Below are positions 52,747 to 60,559 of a stretch of DNA of 64,000 nt, one piece after another. The notes under the pieces are model-generated. The model saw only the letters and a program-made list of their open reading frames with translations. It had not been told where the DNA came from and ran no database searches. The translations under genes were made by a program, and so were the position numbers. Origin of the DNA: CAYSCX01 sp964429575 (lineage in GTDB: Bacteria; Desulfobacterota; Binatia; Binatales; Binataceae); the NCBI GenBank assembly GCA_964429575.1, contig CAYSCX010000010.1:1-64000 (forward strand), given 5' to 3'. How positions within the stretch are numbered: the first letter of the stretch is position 1; each line of letters opens with the position of its first letter.

Positions 52747-53949
52747 TTGACGCCCTCAGAACGCAAAGAGCCCGCAACAGCGCCGTCCGCCGCGTCGCCG
52801 CGTCTGTCCCGAACCGTACGCGCGCTCGGCGTCGTTTCGCTTTTCAACGACATCGCGGGCCACATGATCCAGCCGCTGTTGCCCGGGTTCGTCGCCAAGG
52901 TTGGCGGCGGGCCGCAGGTGCTGGGACTCATCGAGGGCGTCGCCGATTCGGCGGCGAGCCTGTTACAAATTCCGTCGGGCTACCTCGCGGACCGGATGCG
53001 CCGGCTCAAGGCGCTGACGTTGGCCGGATATGTGACCGCGTGCGCGCTGCGGCCGATGCTGGCGTTGGCCACCTGGTGGTGGCAGATCCTCTTGATCCGA
53101 GTTGGAGATCGCGCAGGCAAGGGAATCCGCGGGGCGCCTCGCGACACGCTCCTGGCCGAAACCACCGCGCAAAAGCAGCTAGGGCGTGCATACGGGTTTC
53201 ATCGCGCGATGGATTACGCGGGCGCGATCGCCGGCCCCGCGATCGCGTACGGGCTGCTCGCGACCGGCTTCACCACTCGCGAGGTGTTCGCGTTGACGGC
53301 GGTGCCCGGAGTGGCGGCGCTGTGCGTGCTGGGCTTCGGCGTGAGCGAAGTGGGCGCGCGCGCCGTCGTGGCGGCGGAGAAAATTCGAATCGGCTTGCCC
53401 GCCTCGCGACTCTACCGGCGCGCATTGATCGCGATCTTCGTATTCACGCTGGGCGCGTCTTCCGACACGTTTCTGCTCTGGCGGGCGCGCGAGGTCGGGG
53501 TACCGCTCGAGTATGCGCCGCTGTTGTGGATGGTGCTCGCGCTGGTGAAGTCCGCGACCTCGACCTGGGGCGGCGCGCTGAGCGATGCGCAAGGGCGCCG
53601 CAAGCTGATTCTCGCCGGCTGGTCAATTTACGCCGCGGTGTATCTCGGGTTCGGAATTGCGACCGAGCCGTGGCAAATCTGGGTGCTGTTCGCTGCCTAC
53701 GGAACTTTCTTCGGGTTATCCGAGAGCGCGGAAACGGCCTTGGTCGTGGACTTGGTTAGCGAGCAGTGGCGCGGACGCGCGCTCGGCACCTATAACGCGG
53801 TCATCGGAGCAGCGTCGCTACCGGCGAGTCTAATCTTCGGAGTCGTCTATCAGCTTGAGGGGGCACGCACCGCGTTTGCGATGGCGGCGGGAATTGCGTT
53901 GGTCGCGGCGTTCATTCTGCCCAAGCGTCCACGCGCCGAATACGAGTGA
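52747..53949 (+). CDS. MFS transporter
   Basis: A 400-residue transporter with about 12 hydrophobic helices. The N-terminal MFS loop is GYLADRMRRLKALTL and RVGDRAGKGIRGAPRDTLLAE is characteristic of a subgroup close to general sugar/arsenate-type MFS. Start is TTG at 52747, 23 nt after sixA; no better ATG is nearby, and the first membrane segment begins around residue 27 (VVSLFNDIAGHM). Substrate unknown. Confidence 0.85.
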   Translation: MTPSERKEPATAPSAASPRLSRTVRALGVVSLFNDIAGHMIQPLLPGFVAKVGGGPQVLGLIEGVADSAASLLQIPSGYLADRMRRLKALTLAGYVTACALRPMLALATWWWQILLIRVGDRAGKGIRGAPRDTLLAETTAQKQLGRAYGFHRAMDYAGAIAGPAIAYGLLATGFTTREVFALTAVPGVAALCVLGFGVSEVGARAVVAAEKIRIGLPASRLYRRALIAIFVFTLGASSDTFLLWRAREVGVPLEYAPLLWMVLALVKSATSTWGGALSDAQGRRKLILAGWSIYAAVYLGFGIATEPWQIWVLFAAYGTFFGLSESAETALVVDLVSEQWRGRALGTYNAVIGAASLPASLIFGVVYQLEGARTAFAMAAGIALVAAFILPKRPRAEYE

Positions 53950-54360
53950 GCGACGGCGGCCAGCCGCAGAATCGATCGTAAACCCGCGTGGGAATTCCAT
54001 GTCGCCCGGATGCACGGGTTGCGTTCGATCATGCCGGCCATTGTCGCGTGAGGAGGCTGCAGTGGCCAGGGTTGACTGCCGGGCGTGGAGCGGCGGCTGC
54101 GAACGCAACAACCGCTCCGCGTTCAGAGGACCCGGGTTAACCCGAGATTGGGACCGGCGGCTCGGGAGGGGCAAATCCGAAACTCAAGGGACTCTGAGGC
54201 CATCTCGCCGCCATGACCCATTCTCGCGCCGACGAGCGTGGCGAGAAAAGCAGACGCCGCCCCGAATTTCACTGTTTCGTTAGATCGAGCAGTTGGTTTT
54301 TCACGGGACAGGAACGGCCGATCGCGAACTTGGCGACAGAGGGCGGCGGAATGCGTCGAT
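53950..54360. other. Intergenic region without a supported gene
   Basis: About 410 bases with frames on both strands but no recognisable protein. A perfect 12-bp palindrome CGGGTTAACCCG is at 54133-54144. Repeat copy D begins at the right end. Confidence 0.55.
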
Positions 54361-54546
54361 TAGCAGGCTGTTGAAAAACTGATTTTCAACAGCCTGCTCC
54401 CTCTCTCGCGTCTCCCCCAGTGGGGGAGAAGATTAGGAAGGCAACCCGATCCTTCGCCCATGGCTCAGGACAAGCTTTTCACGCAGGGTGTTGAGGGCAA
54501 CGACGCTGCCAGCTTGGAACTCGAGGCTTTTCTCAACACCCTGCCA
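54361..54546 (+). repeat. Composite palindromic repeat, copy D
   Basis: Same order as copies B and C: TAGCAGGCTGTTGAAAAAC/TTTTCAACAGCCTGC, CTCTCTCGCG centre, GGGGGAGAAGAT, CCTTCGCCCATGGCTCAGG and GCAGGGTGTTGAG/CTCAACACCCTGCCA. It is nearly the reverse complement of copy A. It lies 43 nt from the end of the candidate selenoprotein gene. Confidence 0.9.
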
Positions 54547-54589
54547 GCGTACTACCGTGCGGAGATGCTTGACTGGCGGTGCGGGCAGT

Positions 54590-55084
54590 TCAGCCGCCGC
54601 CACCCGCGGGATAGGTGACCTGCTTGCCCGCGTCGATCCAGCCGCGAATGCCATCCGACATCACGTTCACGTTGGTGTATCCGGATTCGACCGCCCGCCG
54701 GGCGGCCGTGTGCGAGGCCATTCAAAGGTAGTTCGCGCAATAGAAAACGAGCGGCGCATTCTTGTCGGCCGGCAGCAGCGCGAGCTCGTAGTCCCGTTTC
54801 GAGCTGAGCAGGATCGACCCGGGAATGATGCCCTCTTTTTCTCGAAGGTCGTCAGGGTTGACGTCGAACACATAGACCTTGTGCTCGGTGTCGCCAAACA
54901 TTTTCGCGAGGTCGCGGACGTGGATCATCTGGAAGTTGTTGGACTCGGACTCGATGCCGAGAAAGCTCCAGAAGCCGGCGGATGCGGGCGGAGCCGCCGC
55001 CGAAACGGCGATGACCGCGCAGGCGAGCGCGAGTGCGAGGAGCGGCGCTCTGCTTGATTCTTCGTGAGTCATCAGCGCGCTCAA
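54590..55084 (-). CDS. Rhodanese-like exported protein, candidate selenoprotein (in-frame TGA)
   Basis: Signal peptide (about 14-36, LLALALACAVIAVSAAAP) then a rhodanese domain: FQMIHVRDLAKMF, KVYVFDVNP, GIIPGSILL, and the active loop VFYCANYL. An in-frame TGA follows at 54722-54724, after which the same frame goes on with MASHTAARRAV, GYTNVNV and GIRGWIDAGKQV to a stop at 54590. The frame after TGA is plainly rhodanese. In relatives this site reads YCxxxxCxAS, so the TGA replaces Cys. A fitting bacterial SECIS hairpin lies just downstream. Alternatives are a nonsense mutation or restart at the adjoining ATG. The start may be Met5 (55072). Confidence 0.72.
54688..54708 (-). promoter_or_regulatory. 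Candidate bacterial SECIS element
   Basis: On the minus-strand mRNA a 9-bp stem CGGCCGCCC / GGGCGGTCG (one G-U) closes a 3-nt loop GGC. The loop begins 23 nt after the TGA and its first base is G. These values fall inside the known rules for bacterial SECIS hairpins (short loop 16-37 nt downstream, G among its first two bases). High GC makes chance hairpins common. Confidence 0.5.
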
Positions 55085-55189
55085 AGCGTATCAAACGGCA
55101 GAATCACCGCCAACGCGGAATCTCGCCAGACTCATCATCGACAAATTGCTTCGTGATATATGAGGTTGCAGGCGAAGGATCGAGAAAAG

Positions 55190-56293
55190 ATGCAGCCAAA
55201 TTGGGGCGAGCCGCCGTGGGCGCGATGCGTCGCGCCGTCGCAGGCGCCGATTTCTCCAGAGCCCGAGGTGGCCGTGGTGGGAGGCGGCCTGACCGGGCTT
55301 TCCGCGGCGTACCATCTTGCGCGCAGAGGAGTTCGCACCGTCGTTCTCGAAGCGCATCGTCTCGGAGACGGCGCGAGCGGACGGACGGGCGCCATCGTGT
55401 TGGAAGGAACGGCCGCGGGAATCCTCGAAGGCACCGGCGAGTGCATTCCAACGCTCGGGCGCCTGGTTAGCGAATTGGGAATCGACTGCGATTTGCGTAC
55501 TGACGGTTGCTGGGAGATTTCACATCGCGAGAGCCCGGGTGCTCGCACTCTTCCGTGGCTCGACGATGGGTCCGAGGTGAGAATCGTCGGAACAGTTGCC
55601 GGAGGTACTATCGATCCCACCAAATTGATGTCTGGTCTCGCGCAGGCCGCGGCGCGAGCCGGCGCGGAGATTCGCGAGGGAGCCAGGGTCGAACGCATTG
55701 CGCTGGAGCGTCGGCCTCAGCTCGAGATTGGCGGAGCAGTTTTGCGTCCGCGCACTGTAGTTGTCGCGCTGAATGCGTGGACAGGTTCGTTGCTCGCGAA
55801 CATCCGTCCGCTTCGAGCAGCGCTGACCTTCGCGTGCGCGACTGAGCCGCTCACGGCGGATGCGCTGCGCGAGATCGGACTCGGCGATAGGATGCCATTC
55901 TACACCGTGGATCTTCCGTACTTGTGGGGACGTGAGCTTTCGGACCGACGGGTGATTTTCGGCGGAGGGCTTGCGTTCGCGTCGCCGTTTGATCTTGAAG
56001 GTGTAGACATCGCGAGCGCGGATTCGACGGAGGTGCTTGGCCGGCTGGAAGCGCGCGTCCAACAGCTTCACCCCGCGCTCAACAAGATCCGGTTTTCGGC
56101 GCGCTGGGCTGGTCCGATCGCGTTCTCCAGCGATGTCGTTCCACTGTTGGGCAGCTTGCCGAATGCGCCGACCGTGTTTGTCGCGGGCGGTTACGCCGGC
56201 CACGGTGTCGCGCTCAGTGTCTGGGCTGGGCGGGCCATCGGGCGGGCCATCGTTGACGGGCAACCGCTTCCAGCATGGGGCCGTCCGATCTGA
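55190..56293 (+). CDS. FAD-dependent oxidoreductase, DAO family
   Basis: A 367-residue flavoprotein of the D-amino-acid/glycine oxidase family. FAD-binding VAVVGGGLTGLSAAYHLARR is near 27-46, with the ribose acid in VVLEAHRLGDGASGRTGA. The C-terminal loop is FVAGGYAGHGVALSVWAGRA. Start 55190 is chosen because AAGGA lies about 10 nt upstream. No partner gene is adjacent that fixes its substrate (an amine, amino acid or sarcosine-like compound). Confidence 0.87.
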   Translation: MQPNWGEPPWARCVAPSQAPISPEPEVAVVGGGLTGLSAAYHLARRGVRTVVLEAHRLGDGASGRTGAIVLEGTAAGILEGTGECIPTLGRLVSELGIDCDLRTDGCWEISHRESPGARTLPWLDDGSEVRIVGTVAGGTIDPTKLMSGLAQAAARAGAEIREGARVERIALERRPQLEIGGAVLRPRTVVVALNAWTGSLLANIRPLRAALTFACATEPLTADALREIGLGDRMPFYTVDLPYLWGRELSDRRVIFGGGLAFASPFDLEGVDIASADSTEVLGRLEARVQQLHPALNKIRFSARWAGPIAFSSDVVPLLGSLPNAPTVFVAGGYAGHGVALSVWAGRAIGRAIVDGQPLPAWGRPI

Positions 56294-56308
56294 CTCCGAT
56301 TTCCTGTA

Positions 56309-56476
56309 CTAGACGCTGTCGAACAAGCGCGCCCAATCTTCGAGCGCCGATTCGTGGCCTCGCACGAGCGGCACGACGAACTGGCGATATCCCGCGTCGC
56401 GGAGTGCGCGAAGGCGCTCGCGGAGTTCGGGCGCCGTCGCAGCGGGTGCATTGCGAAGCGACGCTGCGATCTCTCG
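56309..56476 (-). pseudogene. 3' remnant of an LLM-class (luciferase-like) oxidoreductase gene
   Basis: A 55-codon minus-strand frame ending at TAG 56311-56309 reads APELRERLRALRDAGYRQFV then PLVRGHESALEDWARLFDSV, which matches the C-terminal end of luciferase-like monooxygenases. Upstream it is cut off by an in-frame TGA and by a motif that resembles the dispersed element at 27534 and 42165. No start is left. The family is inferred from a short stretch. Confidence 0.5.
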
Positions 56477-56517
56477 CGTCGCTCACGATGACGTGTCGAG
56501 TGCGGTTGGCGCGCTCT

Positions 56518-57369
56518 CTACACCACGAAGCGGAACGCGCCGTCCTTGTCGCTCACAATCCGTCCCACGGATGGCGTCGCGAAGTGCGTGCCGAAGACCT
56601 GCACGTTCTTGTCCGCGTAGCGCTCGCAAAATTCGCGGCGCGTCTTGCGCCCTTGCGGCACATCGTAGTCGAATTGGCTCTCCCACTCCGGATGCGCGCA
56701 CTGAATTGGATGGTGCATCAGGTCGCCGGTGATGACCGCATCCTGACCCTTCGATGAAATCCGCACGCTGACGTGGCCGGGCGTGTGTCCTGGCGTCGGT
56801 TCGAGCCAAACCTCGTCGGTGATCTTGGTATCAGGCTGCACGAGATCAGCGACGCCGCGCTCGACACACGGACGCACGGAATCATCCACCGGGTCTTTGA
56901 GGAATTGATCCTCGCTCCGCGAGAAATAATCCCACTCGGTAGCGCCAATCAGGTATTTCGCATTCGGGAACGTGGGCACCCACTTGCCTGCCTCGAGCTT
57001 CGTGTTCCAGCCGACGTGGTCGATATGCAGATGCGTACAAACGACCCGATCGATTGATTCGGTTGGGTAGCCGGCCTTTTGCAAATCCTGAAGGAACGGC
57101 AGTTGCAGCTTGTTCCACTCAGGGTTCGACCGCACTTTATCGTTGCCGACGCAGGTATCGACGACGATGCGCTTGCCCTGCGATTCGAGAATGAATGCGT
57201 GGATGCTCATCATGAGCTTGCCCTTGGGATCGATGAAGTGCGGCGCGAGCCACTTGTGCTCCATCACGGTTTCGGGCGTCGCGTAGGACAACACGAAGGT
57301 GCCGGGCCATGGCGCCTCGCTCTCGATGACGCGGCTCACCTTGACATCGCCGATTTTCCAGGTGTTCAT
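56518..57369 (-). CDS. Metallo-beta-lactamase-fold hydrolase
   Basis: A 283-residue MBL protein. The zinc-binding motif is CTHLHIDHVGW (HxHxDH, about 111-121), with further ligands at TPGHTPGHVS and GDLMHHPIQ and a late His in VFGTHFATPS. The start at 57369 has GGAGGGA before it. N-acyl homoserine lactonase and other lactonases share this layout, but the substrate is unknown. Confidence 0.9.
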   Translation of the reverse strand: MNTWKIGDVKVSRVIESEAPWPGTFVLSYATPETVMEHKWLAPHFIDPKGKLMMSIHAFILESQGKRIVVDTCVGNDKVRSNPEWNKLQLPFLQDLQKAGYPTESIDRVVCTHLHIDHVGWNTKLEAGKWVPTFPNAKYLIGATEWDYFSRSEDQFLKDPVDDSVRPCVERGVADLVQPDTKITDEVWLEPTPGHTPGHVSVRISSKGQDAVITGDLMHHPIQCAHPEWESQFDYDVPQGRKTRREFCERYADKNVQVFGTHFATPSVGRIVSDKDGAFRFVV

Positions 57370-57524
57370 CGAGTGATCCCTCCTGCGAGATCCGCGCCTA
57401 GGCTGACTCGCATCGGGGCTCGCGGTCAAGCGAAGCTTGCATTCAGCAGCGACCGCGCTATTGGTGTGGGCCTGACGTCAATGGACATCGAGAGCAGGAA
57501 ATTCGCCGCGCGGCGGAGGTAACC

Positions 57525-58382
57525 ATGAGCGTAACTCTAAGACCGGGTACGAAAGAGGATGCGACCGCATGCGGCACGATTTGCTACGAGGCTTTCAAGT
57601 CGATCGCGGACGCGCACAATTTTCCGCCTGATTTTCCATCGGCCGATGCCGCAATTCGCATCATCACTGCGCTGCTCGGCAATTCCGGCATTCATTCGAT
57701 CGTGGCCGACGATGACGGAACAATCCTCGGCAGCAACTTCATGGATGAGCGCAACTCGATCGCCGGAATTGGACCAATCACCGTTGATCCCGCCGCGCAG
57801 AACCGGGACATCGGCAAGCAAATGATGGTGCGCGCGCTGGAACGCGTGCGGCAGCGCGGCTGTGCCGGCGTGCGTCTCGTGCAGGCCGCGTATCACAACC
57901 GCTCACTCGCGCTGTACACCAAGCTCGGATTTGATTCGCGCGAGGAACTCTCGACGCTCCAGGGTCCGCCGCTCAATCTAACGATCCCCGGGTGCACGGT
58001 CCGAAAGGCAGCCGAAGGAGACCTCGACGCCTGCAACGGGCTCTGCGTGCGCGTCCACGGTCACCATCGCGGCGGCGAACTGCGCGAATCGATTCGCGGC
58101 GGGTCGGCGAACGTCGTTGAGCGGGCGGGACGAATCACTGGGTATTCCACCCTGGTCGGATACTGGGGGCATAGCGTCGCGGAGACGAACGACGATCTGA
58201 TGGCGCTGATTGGCGCGGCACCTGGTTTCCCGGGGCCGGGCATTCTGGTGCCGGTCCGCAACGGGCTGCTGATGCGCTGGTGCCTCGCACATGGGCTGAC
58301 AATCGTGCAGCAGATGACGCTGATGACCATTGGACTCTACAACGAGCCGCAGGGCGCATATCTGCCGTCGATCATCTACTAA
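57525..58382 (+). CDS. GNAT-family acetyltransferase, tandem GNAT domains
   Basis: A 285-residue protein. The N-terminal GNAT domain (1-150) is clear: acetyl-CoA loop NRDIGKQMMVRALERV and HNRSLALYTKLGF. The C-terminal half (150-285) looks like a second, more divergent copy (TVRKAAEGDLDACNGLCVRV; FPGPGILVPVRN). GGAGG precedes the ATG. Substrate unknown. Confidence 0.85.
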   Translation: MSVTLRPGTKEDATACGTICYEAFKSIADAHNFPPDFPSADAAIRIITALLGNSGIHSIVADDDGTILGSNFMDERNSIAGIGPITVDPAAQNRDIGKQMMVRALERVRQRGCAGVRLVQAAYHNRSLALYTKLGFDSREELSTLQGPPLNLTIPGCTVRKAAEGDLDACNGLCVRVHGHHRGGELRESIRGGSANVVERAGRITGYSTLVGYWGHSVAETNDDLMALIGAAPGFPGPGILVPVRNGLLMRWCLAHGLTIVQQMTLMTIGLYNEPQGAYLPSIIY

Positions 58383-58502
58383 GAAGAGTCGGCATTCCCG
58401 CGTACCGGCGTCGGCGCGCCGAACTTGTTTGACATCGATTCGGCGATGCAATACGCGGCGTATGTGCCGTGCGATGGTGCGGCACGACTGTTGAGGCTAT
58501 CG

Positions 58503-58994
58503 ATGGCAAGCGACACGACGACGACTGCCGCGCACGACCGCGACGAAGTCGTGCGCGTGCATGGTGTCTGGATGCGCGCCAATTGCGGACTCGATGTCGC
58601 GGGATTGCGCGAGGCGTTTGTTGGAGGCAATCACTTCCAAGGCTTTAACCTTAACGCCTACACGTACAATCAGCGCGACGAGTGGGAACAGCTCTGGCGG
58701 TACCTCACCACCGTGATGGAAATCACCGCGGTTCGCGATGAGAAAGTGATTCGGCTTGAGATTCGCGGCGACATGGCGTGGCTCGCGTTCGAATCGACCC
58801 TGACGGCAAAGGCGCGCAAGGGCGCGGGCAGCGGAACTTCGGGCGTCGCGCTTCCGGACGTGCCGACAGATATGCGCTTCCGCGGCACCGAGATTTTCGT
58901 TCGCGCAGACGAAGCGGGCCGTCCGGTCTGGAAAATGTGGCACTGCCACTACTCGCCGTGCGCGCCTGCGGACACGCCGCGGCCCGGATTCTGA
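58503..58994 (+). CDS. SnoaL-like protein, tandem copy 1
   Basis: A 163-residue NTF2-fold protein. It shares with the next gene the order VHGVWMRANCGLD, FVGGNHFQGFNLNAYTYN, DEWEQLWRYL and WKMWHCHYSP. The start at 58503 is the ATG following the upstream gene. Function is not known; association with an LLM oxidoreductase (59506) is the only clue. Confidence 0.78.
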   Translation: MASDTTTTAAHDRDEVVRVHGVWMRANCGLDVAGLREAFVGGNHFQGFNLNAYTYNQRDEWEQLWRYLTTVMEITAVRDEKVIRLEIRGDMAWLAFESTLTAKARKGAGSGTSGVALPDVPTDMRFRGTEIFVRADEAGRPVWKMWHCHYSPCAPADTPRPGF

Positions 58995-59029
58995 AGGCGA
59001 AGCAGAGCACCGAGGGAGGAACGCAAGCG

Positions 59030-59491
59030 ATGGCGACCGAAGACATCCGGGGACAAACGAAGGATCGCGACGAGGTCCTGGCGCTTCACCACAAGTGGAT
59101 GGAGGCGAACCGCAAGGGTTCGATCCCGATGATGCGCGAGGTGTTCGTCGCCGGCGACAAGTTCGACGGCTTCAATCTCAACGGCCATCGCTACGAAACG
59201 ATCGCAGAGTGGGCGACGCTGTGGAAGTTCCTCGGCCAATCCTTTGTGAAAGTGAGCGTGCCCGACGACACGCGCCTGGACATCTGGATTCGCGGCGACG
59301 TCGCATGGGTCGCGAGCGAAAGCGAAATCATCATCACGATGGCTGACGGCAGCCGCTTCCCGGGGAGCACCCGTTTTCGAAGCACCGAGGTCTACTCGCG
59401 CGAAGACGAACGCGGCAACAAGGTCTGGAAGATGTGGCACTTCCATTGTTCGCCGATCGCTGAAGGGCCCCGCCCCGGCGCCGCGAGCTGA
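59030..59491 (+). CDS. SnoaL-like protein, tandem copy 2
   Basis: A 153-residue paralogue of the preceding gene (HHKWMEANRKGS, FVAGDKFDGFNLNGHRYE, EWATLWKFL, WKMWHFHCSP). GGGAGGA lies about 9 nt upstream of ATG 59030. The two genes are 35 nt apart, an evident tandem duplication. Downstream, only 14 nt away, is the LLM oxidoreductase gene. Confidence 0.82.
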   Translation: MATEDIRGQTKDRDEVLALHHKWMEANRKGSIPMMREVFVAGDKFDGFNLNGHRYETIAEWATLWKFLGQSFVKVSVPDDTRLDIWIRGDVAWVASESEIIITMADGSRFPGSTRFRSTEVYSREDERGNKVWKMWHFHCSPIAEGPRPGAAS

Positions 59492-59505
59492 GCGGAGCGA
59501 AACAT

Positions 59506-60525
59506 TTGCCAAAGGTCGCCGAGTTCGGCTGCGGATTCGAGAATCTCCACTCGCGCCAATTCGGCGAGTACGCGTATCTGGCGGAATCGCTCGGCTACGG
59601 AACTTTCTGGGTGCCCGAGGATCCGTTTTACCGCGGCGCGTTTACGCTTGCGTCGGTGGTCGCGGGTGCAACCAAATCGATCAAGATCGGCATCGGTGTG
59701 ATCAATCCCTACACCCGCCATCCAACGCTGACCGCGATGGAGTTCGCGGCGCTCGACGAGGTGTCCGGAGGCCGCGGAATTTTGGGCGTCGGAGCCGGCC
59801 TGAAGGAATGGATCGAGGGGCGCCTCAAGATACCGTACGCGCGCTCGACCAGCGCGATGCGCGAGTGCGTCGAAATCACACGGCGCTTTCTGCGCGGGGA
59901 GGAACTTGGGTTCAAAGGGCGCGTATTCGAAGTGTCGGGCGTACGAATGAGCTTCAAGCCAGCACGCACCGAGGTGCCGATATACCTTGGCGTACTCGGC
60001 CCGAAGAACCTGGAGATGGCGGGCGAGGTTGGCGACGGCGTGCTGCTGAGCGTCATGACATCGGCGCCATACGTGAAGTTCGCGCTGGATCACGTGCGCA
60101 ACGGCGCCCGCAAGGCGGGACGTTCGCTCGACGGATTTCGAGTCGGCGCGTACCTGCTCGCGTCAATCTCCGACGACGAGCGTGCAGCTCGCGACGCGGT
60201 CAAGCCGTTTGTTGGCGCGCTGATCGGCCTGGTCGCCAGCCAACCGGAAATGCCGATGTTCGCGGTCGCGGGCCTGAAGGCCGAGAAGGTGCGCGCGATC
60301 GGCGCGGCATTTAGGAACGGCGGGCCGCGCGCGGCGGCGGCGCTGGTCGATGACTTCATCATCGATACTTTCACCATCGCGGGCAGTCCCGCGCGTTGCC
60401 GCGAGCTGCTTGCCAGGCTGGTCGAAGCGGGCGTGAACGCACCGGTGTTCTTTGAGGTTCCCGGAATCTCCGCGGAAAAAACCATTCGCGACGTGCATCA
60501 GCATTTGATGCCACATTTCCTGTAG
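59506..60525 (+). CDS. LLM-class (luciferase-like, possibly F420-dependent) oxidoreductase
   Basis: A 339-residue TIM-barrel flavin/F420 oxidoreductase. The start is TTG. Motifs are YLAESLGYGTFWVPEDP, KIGIGVINPYTRHPTLTAME, GRGILGVGAG and RMSFKPARTEVPIYLGVLGP. Cofactor (FMN or F420) cannot be told from sequence. It follows the SnoaL pair in an apparent operon, and the amidase gene comes 34 nt later. Confidence 0.88.
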   Translation: MPKVAEFGCGFENLHSRQFGEYAYLAESLGYGTFWVPEDPFYRGAFTLASVVAGATKSIKIGIGVINPYTRHPTLTAMEFAALDEVSGGRGILGVGAGLKEWIEGRLKIPYARSTSAMRECVEITRRFLRGEELGFKGRVFEVSGVRMSFKPARTEVPIYLGVLGPKNLEMAGEVGDGVLLSVMTSAPYVKFALDHVRNGARKAGRSLDGFRVGAYLLASISDDERAARDAVKPFVGALIGLVASQPEMPMFAVAGLKAEKVRAIGAAFRNGGPRAAAALVDDFIIDTFTIAGSPARCRELLARLVEAGVNAPVFFEVPGISAEKTIRDVHQHLMPHFL

Positions 60526-60559
60526 TCGGAACTCTCCGTATTCGCACGGGAGGATGATC

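Noticed and set aside
53855..54283. 142-codon plus-strand frame downstream of the MFS gene
   Set aside because: Begins inside the MFS gene and has no recognisable protein features.
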